This document shows positions 55,757 to 64,000 of a stretch of DNA of 64,000 nucleotides, piece by piece; within the stretch, counting starts at the first letter, position 1; the number at the start of each line of letters is the position of its first letter. This stretch comes from Enterococcus sp. 9D6_DIV0238 (GTDB taxonomy: Bacteria > Bacillota > Bacilli > Lactobacillales > Enterococcaceae), in NCBI RefSeq assembly GCF_002174455.2, contig NZ_CP147246.1:186001-250000 (forward strand), in the 5' to 3' direction. A model generated the notes under the pieces. It made no database searches. It was not told the DNA's origin and saw nothing but the letters and a program-made list of their open reading frames with translations. Both the position numbers and the translations under genes were made by a program.

Positions 55757-56626
55757 TTGGGCAATAAAATTACAGGAAATACGAGGTTGACTGCACTATT
55801 TGCCACACCGGCTCGACATAGTGTTTCGCCAATGATCCATAATACAGCATTTCAGGCATTAGGGATCGATGCTGTATATCTAGCTTTTGATGTTGGGACA
55901 AGTAGTCTTGAAAGGGCGATCGATTCAATCAAAAACTTAGATATGCTAGGTGCCAATTTATCGATGCCGAATAAAATTTTAGCGGTTGATTACATGGATG
56001 AGTTAAGTGAGTCGGCCCGATTGATCGGGGCGATCAATACGATCAAAAATGACAATGGTCGACTAATTGGCCACAATACGGACGGCATCGGCTTTTTAAA
56101 AAGCCTAACAGATATGAATGTCAATATTATTGGTCAAAAAATAACCATTCTCGGAGCAGGCGGAGCGGCAGCAGCTATCATAGCACAAGCAGCACTGGAT
56201 GGGGTTAACGAAATTGCCGTATACAACCGCAAAAGCCCTTCATACGAAAAAGCTCAATTGAAGTTAAAAGCCATCGCTGAACAGACGGGTTGCAGTATTA
56301 TTTTAAATGACTTGGCTGACGAACAAGCTTTAGCTAAAGATATCGAAGAAAGTATTTTACTGTTAAACACAACTTCTGTTGGGATGAAACCATTAGAGAA
56401 AGCAACACCTATTCAAGATTTTTCAGTTATCCGATCCGATTTAGCAGTTTATGATGCTATTTATACACCAAGAGAAACTGAATTTTTAAAGCAAGCACGA
56501 TTACGTGGTGCAAACACTGCAAATGGCTTGGGAATGCTGCTTTATCAAGGAGCAGAAGCATTTAAAATATGGACTGGACAAGAATTACCTATTGAACTAG
56601 TTAAACCCATTATTGAGAATATATAA
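55757..56626 (+). CDS. aroE: Shikimate dehydrogenase
   Basis: Reduces 3-dehydroshikimate to shikimate with NADPH. Substrate motifs HSVSPMIHN (Ser-x-Ser) and NLSMPNK (catalytic Lys), then NTDGIGF (catalytic Asp) and the nucleotide-binding GAGGAAAAI are in order. The start is TTG 55757, with AGGAGGA six bases upstream, giving 289 aa. The frame is open further back to a GTG at 55712, but that codon lies inside the attenuator terminator and has no binding site. First structural gene of the operon. Confidence 0.94.
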   Translation: MGNKITGNTRLTALFATPARHSVSPMIHNTAFQALGIDAVYLAFDVGTSSLERAIDSIKNLDMLGANLSMPNKILAVDYMDELSESARLIGAINTIKNDNGRLIGHNTDGIGFLKSLTDMNVNIIGQKITILGAGGAAAAIIAQAALDGVNEIAVYNRKSPSYEKAQLKLKAIAEQTGCSIILNDLADEQALAKDIEESILLLNTTSVGMKPLEKATPIQDFSVIRSDLAVYDAIYTPRETEFLKQARLRGANTANGLGMLLYQGAEAFKIWTGQELPIELVKPIIENI

Positions 56627-56655
56627 AAAGAACGAAACTAGAGGAGAGAATTAGA

Positions 56656-57678
56656 ATGATCGTAATCATGAAATCAGAAGCAACGAAAGCACAAATTAAA
56701 TCAGTGATTGAACGCGTAAAAAAAGAAGGACTTGAGGTCCATTTAAGCGAAGGAAAAGAACAAACGATCATTGGATTGGTCGGAGATACACGTAAAATGC
56801 AAGATGTAGCGTTTAACAGCTATGATGGAGTAGAAAATGCAGTAAGAATCTCTTTGACCTACAAATTGACAAGTCGTGAGTTTCACCCAGAAAATACAAT
56901 AGTCGATGTAGATGGGGTAAAAATCGGTGACGGAAGCATGACAATGATGGCTGGTCCTTGCTCGATTGAAGGGCTGGATCAAATCCGTGAATGTGCTAGA
57001 ATCGCTAAAGCTGGCGGCGCGACTATTTTGCGCGGAGGTGCTTTTAAACCAAGAACATCTCCATACGCATTCCAAGGCTTGGAGGAAGAAGGGCTAAAAT
57101 ACATTCGTCAAGCAGCAGATGAACTAGACATGAAAGTCATCACAGAAGTAATGGATGAAGCGCATATCGATATGGTAGCTGAATACAGTGATATCTTACA
57201 GATCGGTGCCAGAAACATGCAAAACTTTAAGCTGTTAGAAGCAGTTGGGAAAACAGGAAAACCGATTGGTCTGAAGCGCGGGATATCTGGTACAATTGAT
57301 GAGTGGTTGAATGCTGCTGAATACATCGCGGCGCAAGGTAATTTTAATGTGATTTTCATTGAACGTGGGATTCGGACATACGAAACAGCTACACGAAATA
57401 CGTTAGATTTAAGTGCAGTGCCGCTAATCAAAAAATTGAGCCATTTTCCGATCATCGTTGATCCTAGTCATGGGGTAGGTATTTGGGATCTCGTTCCGCC
57501 AATGGCTCGTGCAGGTGTTGCAGCTGGTGCTGATGGTTTGATCGTTGAAATCCATCCAGATCCAGTCAATGCTTGGTCAGATGGTCCACAATCGCTAAAT
57601 GAAAAAACATACATGCGAATGATGAAAGAAGTGCATATCATGGAAAAAGCGATGAAGGAAATCAATGCATTAGACTAA
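56656..57678 (+). CDS. aroF: DAHP synthase, type I-beta with regulatory domain
   Basis: Joins phosphoenolpyruvate and erythrose 4-phosphate, the entry reaction of the pathway. An N-terminal ferredoxin-like (ACT-type) domain of about 70 residues is followed by the KDO8P/DAHP synthase barrel ([49 protein letters not shown]). In the Thermotoga enzyme such an N-terminal domain mediates inhibition by Tyr and Phe, so feedback control is expected. Length is 340 aa. GAGGAGAG precedes the ATG, 29 bases after aroE. Confidence 0.95.
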   Translation: MIVIMKSEATKAQIKSVIERVKKEGLEVHLSEGKEQTIIGLVGDTRKMQDVAFNSYDGVENAVRISLTYKLTSREFHPENTIVDVDGVKIGDGSMTMMAGPCSIEGLDQIRECARIAKAGGATILRGGAFKPRTSPYAFQGLEEEGLKYIRQAADELDMKVITEVMDEAHIDMVAEYSDILQIGARNMQNFKLLEAVGKTGKPIGLKRGISGTIDEWLNAAEYIAAQGNFNVIFIERGIRTYETATRNTLDLSAVPLIKKLSHFPIIVDPSHGVGIWDLVPPMARAGVAAGADGLIVEIHPDPVNAWSDGPQSLNEKTYMRMMKEVHIMEKAMKEINALD

Positions 57679-57746
57679 TCCAAAAAAAGAAGGCAGAATG
57701 TTCCAGGACGGTCATTCTTCCAATCAAATACAGGAGTTGAACGAAA

Positions 57747-58808
57747 ATGAAATTGACTGTAACCTTACCAAATCATTCCTATGATTTGACGATTGAAAAG
57801 GGCTTGTTGACTGAAATAGGTTCATGGGCTGCGACTATTTGGTCTCCGCAAAAGGTTGTTATCATAACTGATACGAATGTTCAGCCTTTATATGGAGCTC
57901 AGGTTGAGACAAGTTTGAAGAATGCCGGATTTGAAGCAGCAACATTTGTTATAGAAGCTGGAGAGCAAAGTAAGTCGTTAAAAGTCGCTGCTGAGCTATA
58001 TGACTTTTTAGCAGAGGAAGGTTTAACTAGAAGTGATGGGATCATTGCCTTAGGTGGAGGTGTGGTCGGTGATTTAGCCGGATTTGTAGCATCGACTTAT
58101 ATGCGCGGACTGCACTTTTTACAAGTGCCGACTACTTTGTTGGCTCAAGTTGACAGCAGTATCGGCGGCAAAACAGCAGTCAATACATCTAAAGCAAAAA
58201 ATCTAGTTGGAACATTTGCTCAGCCAGATGGCGTTTTGATCGATCCAGACACCTTGAATACATTGGAAGTCCGTCGCGTTCAAGAAGGAATCGCTGAAAT
58301 CATCAAATCGGCGGCAATTGCTGATAAACAACTTTGGCAGCAATTAGCTGCTTTAAAAGATGAACATGACTTATTAGCCCATGCAACTGAAATTATTGCA
58401 GCTTGCTGTAAGATCAAGAAAAAAGTTGTAGAGGAAGATGAGCTTGATAACGGTGTACGACTGTTGCTAAACTTTGGACACACGATTGGTCATGCATTGG
58501 AAAATACAGCTGGTTATGGTAAGTTGACTCATGGAGAAGGAGTAGCTATCGGGATGCTTCAAATTACTCGTATAGCAGAGCAAAACGGGTTGACACCTGT
58601 AGGGACAACGGAACAATTGAGCCAAATGATTCAAAAATTTCATTTGCCTACTTCATCTAAAAATTGGGACAAACAAGCACTGTATAATGCATTGACGCAT
58701 GACAAAAAAACACGTGGCGGGAAAATCAATATTATTTTATTAGAATCAATTGGTGAAGCTAAGATCGTTCGTATGCCGATTGAAGAAATGAAGAGTTATT
58801 TAGACTAG
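57747..58808 (+). CDS. aroB: 3-dehydroquinate synthase
   Basis: Cyclises DAHP to 3-dehydroquinate using NAD+ and a metal. The full active site is present: GGGVVGD (103-109), PTTLLAQVDSSIGGKT with Asp136 and Lys142, and metal ligands Glu184, His245 (LLNFGHTIGHA) and His262 (THGEG). Length (353 aa) is usual. AGGAG lies upstream of the ATG. The intact residues contrast with the AroB-like protein at 48069, so this is the functional enzyme. Confidence 0.96.
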   Translation: MKLTVTLPNHSYDLTIEKGLLTEIGSWAATIWSPQKVVIITDTNVQPLYGAQVETSLKNAGFEAATFVIEAGEQSKSLKVAAELYDFLAEEGLTRSDGIIALGGGVVGDLAGFVASTYMRGLHFLQVPTTLLAQVDSSIGGKTAVNTSKAKNLVGTFAQPDGVLIDPDTLNTLEVRRVQEGIAEIIKSAAIADKQLWQQLAALKDEHDLLAHATEIIAACCKIKKKVVEEDELDNGVRLLLNFGHTIGHALENTAGYGKLTHGEGVAIGMLQITRIAEQNGLTPVGTTEQLSQMIQKFHLPTSSKNWDKQALYNALTHDKKTRGGKINIILLESIGEAKIVRMPIEEMKSYLD

Positions 58809-58820
58809 GGAGGAATAGAT

Positions 58821-59987
58821 ATGCGTTTTATTACTGCAGGAGAATCTCATGGACCAGAATTGACAGCAATCATTGAAGGTTTGCCAGCCGGTATGCCTTT
58901 ATCACCTGAAGATATCAATTTTGAATTGGCACGAAGACAAGGCGGATATGGGCGCGGCGGCAGAATGTTGATCGAAAAAGATCAAGTGAAAATCACATCT
59001 GGTATTCGACATGGCAAAACACTGGGATCGCCAGTGACGCTAGTCGTTGAAAATAAAGATTGGAAGAACTGGACCTCAGTTATGTCTATTGAAGAAGTGA
59101 CTGAAAAAGAAAAGAAAATTCGTCGTGTCAACAAACCAAGACCAGGACATGCAGATTTAGTTGGCGGAATCAAATATCAACATGACGATCTTAGAAATGT
59201 TTTAGAGCGTTCCTCAGCGCGTGAAACAACGATGCGTGTCGCGATCGGTGCTGTCGCCAAAAAATTATTGAAAGAGCTGGATATCGAGGTAGCTGGTCAT
59301 GTGGCTGTTTTGGGCGGGATCAGAGCTGAAATCCCGGAAAATCTGACTGTTTCTGAAATCCGTGAGCGCTCCGAACAATCAGATGTTCGAGTGTTAGATC
59401 CTGAGGTTGAAGAAAAAATGCGAAACTTGATCGATCAAACTAAGAAAAACGGAGATACGATCGGTGGAGTTGTTGAAGTCATCGTTGGCGGAGTGCCGAT
59501 TGGTTTAGGTAGTTATGTCCAATGGGACCGGAAACTAGATGCTAAAATTGCTCAAGCTGTTACGAGTATCAATGCCTTTAAGGGTGTTGAATTTGGTATC
59601 GGTTTTGAAATGGGCAGTCGTCCAGGGAGTCAAGTCATGGATGAAATCGTCTGGGATAAACAAACTGGATATACTCGGACATCAAATAATTTGGGCGGTT
59701 TTGAAGGCGGAATGACCAACGGTATGCCGATTATTGTTAGAGGGGTGATGAAGCCGATCCCAACGCTCTACAAACCATTACAAAGTGTCAATATCGACAC
59801 GAAAGAGCCATACAAAGCAAGTGTGGAACGTTCTGATAGCACTGCTGTCCCAGCTGCCAGTGTTGTTTGTGAAGCTGTCGTTGCAACAGAAGTTGCTCAA
59901 GCAATGCTTGAAAAATTTGGCAGTGATGCCTTTGAACAAATGAAAGAAGAGGTTTCAGCATATCGTCGTTATACTCAATCGTTTTGA
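58821..59987 (+). CDS. aroC: Chorismate synthase
   Basis: Converts EPSP to chorismate with reduced FMN. The three family signatures are visible: GESHGPEL near the N terminus, [28 protein letters not shown], and the C-terminal [19 protein letters not shown]. Length (388 aa) is typical. GGGAGGA precedes the ATG, 12 bases after aroB. No flavin reductase gene is fused or adjacent, so reduced FMN must come from elsewhere. Confidence 0.96.
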   Translation: MRFITAGESHGPELTAIIEGLPAGMPLSPEDINFELARRQGGYGRGGRMLIEKDQVKITSGIRHGKTLGSPVTLVVENKDWKNWTSVMSIEEVTEKEKKIRRVNKPRPGHADLVGGIKYQHDDLRNVLERSSARETTMRVAIGAVAKKLLKELDIEVAGHVAVLGGIRAEIPENLTVSEIRERSEQSDVRVLDPEVEEKMRNLIDQTKKNGDTIGGVVEVIVGGVPIGLGSYVQWDRKLDAKIAQAVTSINAFKGVEFGIGFEMGSRPGSQVMDEIVWDKQTGYTRTSNNLGGFEGGMTNGMPIIVRGVMKPIPTLYKPLQSVNIDTKEPYKASVERSDSTAVPAASVVCEAVVATEVAQAMLEKFGSDAFEQMKEEVSAYRRYTQSF

Positions 59988-60015
59988 TCAAAAAATAAGT
60001 GGAGAGTGACACGAT

Positions 60016-62429
<2,414 letters not shown>

Positions 62430-62441
62430 GCGGTGATATAA

Positions 62442-62942
62442 ATGAAAGGTATCATTTTAATAGGATTCATGGGGTCAGGAAAAACGACCGTCGGAAAATT
62501 GTTAGCTGAAAAAACAGGAATGCAGCACGTCGATTTCGATGAACAGTTAGTTATCGAACTGGGAATGACGATTCAGGAGTATTTTGGCCTTTATGGAGAA
62601 AAAGCCTTTAGAGATCAAGAAACAAAATTATTGAAACGTTATATCGATCATGAACAAATCATTTCTACTGGTGGCGGTATTGTTTTAAAGCCAGAAAACC
62701 GCCAGTTATTGAAACAATTGGCGCCAGTCGTTTATCTAAAGACAGAACCAGAAACTTTTCTTTCCCGGTTAAAAGAAGATCAGGAAAATGTACGGCCTTT
62801 GATCATATCAAAAACAGCGGAGGAAATCCAAGAAATCTTTGAACCACGGATTCCTTTTTATGAAGAAAGTGCAAGTCTGATCATTCCAACAAGTGATCGA
62901 ACACCAGAAAGCATTGTTCAAGAGATTCTAGAAAAAATATAA
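62442..62942 (+). CDS. aroK: Shikimate kinase
   Basis: Phosphorylates shikimate at the 3-hydroxyl. The P-loop GFMGSGKTTVG lies at residues 8-18; shikimate-binding DFDEQ, the FRDQET segment and the STGGGIV motif follow in order. The arginine lid region is VRPL. Length (166 aa) is standard. It lies 12 bases after aroA, preceded by a modest site (GGCGGTGA). Confidence 0.95.
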   Translation: MKGIILIGFMGSGKTTVGKLLAEKTGMQHVDFDEQLVIELGMTIQEYFGLYGEKAFRDQETKLLKRYIDHEQIISTGGGIVLKPENRQLLKQLAPVVYLKTEPETFLSRLKEDQENVRPLIISKTAEEIQEIFEPRIPFYEESASLIIPTSDRTPESIVQEILEKI

Positions 62943-62954
62943 GTAGGTGAGCAA

Positions 62955-63803
62955 ATGAGAGTGGGTTTTTTAGGACCAGAAGCTTCTTTTACACATAATG
63001 CAGCAAAAACAGCTTTTCCACAAGAAGAATTGGTTCCTTTTCATTCAATTCCAGCCTGTATCAAAGGGGTCGAATTTGGCGAAGTCGATCTTGGCGTTGT
63101 ACCAATCGAGAATACGATCGAGGGCTCTGTCAATACAACAGTAGATTATCTGTTTCATCAGACGACGATTCCAGTTGGCGGTGAAATCGTTCTGCCGATC
63201 TATCAACAATTTATGGTCGCTAAATCAAACCAACAAGATTGGCAGCAAACAACACGGATTTTGTCTCACCCGCAGGCATTAGCTCAATCACAAGAATTTA
63301 TTCGGATGTATTTTCCAAATGCTCGATTAGAAGCAACACCTTCAACCGCTTATGCTGCGAGTTTTGTGGCTGACCATCCGGAGCAAAAGATGGCGGCGAT
63401 CGCACCGAAAAAGTCTGCAGAAACATATGAACTTGCTGTTGTTGGGGAAAACATTCAAGATGTTGCAAGCAATCAGACACGTTTTTGGATCTTGGGTGCT
63501 GAAGATGTTCATCTGCCGTTGGCTATCGAAAACCAAAAGATGACTATTGCTGTGACGATGCCGAATAATATGCCAGGTGCGCTGCATAAAGCACTTTCCG
63601 TATTTAGTTGGCGAGAGATCGATCTGAGTAAAATCGAATCTAGACCTTTAAAAACAACCTTGGGGGAGTATTTCTTTCTTATCGATATCAATATCCAGCA
63701 ACCACGACCATTGATTGACTATGCACTTGAGGAACTGCGTTTAATGGGTGGAACGGTCAAAGTATTCGGTAACTATAATGTTCATTTGATAGAAGGTGTA
63801 TAA
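62955..63803 (+). CDS. pheA: Prephenate dehydratase with ACT domain
   Basis: Makes phenylpyruvate, the Phe precursor, from prephenate. The catalytic domain (1-185) has FLGPEASFTHNAA, PIENTIEGSVN and the TRFW motif (SNQTRFWILG). A C-terminal ACT domain (about 195-280) contains GALHKALSVF and ESRPLKTTLGEYFF, the Phe-binding ESRP signature. Length is 282 aa and, as in other Gram-positives, no chorismate mutase is fused. It is the last gene of the aro operon; the terminator overlaps its stop codon. Confidence 0.95.
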   Translation: MRVGFLGPEASFTHNAAKTAFPQEELVPFHSIPACIKGVEFGEVDLGVVPIENTIEGSVNTTVDYLFHQTTIPVGGEIVLPIYQQFMVAKSNQQDWQQTTRILSHPQALAQSQEFIRMYFPNARLEATPSTAYAASFVADHPEQKMAAIAPKKSAETYELAVVGENIQDVASNQTRFWILGAEDVHLPLAIENQKMTIAVTMPNNMPGALHKALSVFSWREIDLSKIESRPLKTTLGEYFFLIDINIQQPRPLIDYALEELRLMGGTVKVFGNYNVHLIEGV

Positions 63804-63832
63804 AAGATCTGCAAAGGTCTTTTTATTTTTTT
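63802..63832 (+). terminator. Terminator of the aro operon
   Basis: AAAAGATCT pairs with AGGTCTTTT (one G-U pair) across a 4-base loop, followed by TATTTTTTT. Confidence 0.75.
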
Positions 63833-63917
63833 GTTAAAATTTTAACGAAGCATTAGGATTTTAGTGTAAAATAAGGTATGCTTGTTAGTGTTGTAATATT
63901 TAAGTGAGGTGGAAATG

Positions 63918-64000
63918 ATGAGCCGAGTGGATCGTTATAAACATATCCATGAAAAAGCAAAACCAATTGAAGAGAAAAAATCATTCAATCCAAGAAAAGA
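63918..64000 (+). CDS. Start of a gene, possibly LCP-family (psr-like), partial
   Basis: Twenty-seven codons are visible, from ATG 63918 (GAGGTGG six bases upstream; another ATG one codon earlier). The peptide is basic and hydrophilic (SRVDRYKHIHEKAKPIEEKK), like the cytoplasmic tail of a single-pass membrane protein. From memory, the gene after pheA in E. faecalis is psr, a LytR-CpsA-Psr family protein, and the tail fits. The fragment alone cannot prove this. Confidence 0.4.
   Translation, partial: MSRVDRYKHIHEKAKPIEEKKSFNPRK

Overview
The window is a contiguous piece of the chromosome of a low-GC Gram-positive bacterium, almost certainly an Enterococcus close to E. faecalis. The evidence is the gene families and gene order (pyr operon, ffh-rpsP-khpA, xerD-ribT-scpAB-rluB-ribU, fer-ypbB-recQ-cmk-rpsA-der-hup, ypiA-ypiB-ypjC-ypjD-dapB-cca, aroE-F-B-C-tyrA-aroA-aroK-pheA), the AGGAGG-type ribosome binding sites, and frequent TTG/GTG starts. 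I see no rRNA, tRNA, CRISPR array, insertion sequence or prophage. Many blocks match Bacillus subtilis order, so this is mostly conserved core chromosome.

Layout. 1-10130: de novo UMP operon from the end of the uracil permease through pyrB-pyrC-carA-carB-pyrK-pyrD-pyrF-pyrE, ending in a long palindromic element and a terminator. 10260-12603: alpha-carbonic anhydrase, a LysR regulator and a lipoprotein. 12602-15186: divergent HisC-like and AraT-like aminotransferases. 15194-18734: a PstS phosphate-binding lipoprotein behind tandem Pho-box-like repeats, convergent with a PhoP-PhoR-type two-component system. 18881-24267: a DUF523/TudS-like protein, Nudix hydrolase, ylxM-ffh, a GNAT enzyme with an apparent AUU start, rpsP-khpA and a UPF0340 protein. 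24296-31838: accessory genes (DUF1576 membrane protein with small partner and TetR regulator, YxeA-like protein, P-loop kinase, cyclophilin lipoprotein, DUF871/MupG-like protein, Nudix hydrolase, alpha/beta hydrolase). 31937-36760: xerD, ribT, scpA, scpB, rluB, then an FMN riboswitch and ribU. 36836-43254: hydrolase, ferredoxin, ypbB-recQ, LysM protein, cmk, rpsA. 43256-45663: AraC-type regulator with a degenerate receiver domain, divergent from a CoA-acylating aldehyde dehydrogenase. 45760-54752: der, hup, a decayed AroB-like paralogue, TPR protein, ypiB, YitT-family protein, MazG-like protein, dapB, cca and a thioesterase.

54834-63832: a small unknown gene, then the complete shikimate/Phe/Tyr operon. 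Between its consensus promoter and aroE lies the most interesting feature. A 20-codon leader peptide contains the run YYFSYF. It is followed by RNA segments that can fold in two mutually exclusive ways, one ending in an intrinsic terminator directly before aroE. This looks like ribosome-mediated attenuation responding to charged tRNA-Tyr and tRNA-Phe. The operon makes chorismate from PEP and erythrose-4-phosphate, then prephenate products through TyrA and PheA. The HisC-like and AraT-like aminotransferases at 12.6-15 kb could complete Tyr and Phe synthesis. The last bases start another gene, possibly an LCP-family (psr-like) protein.
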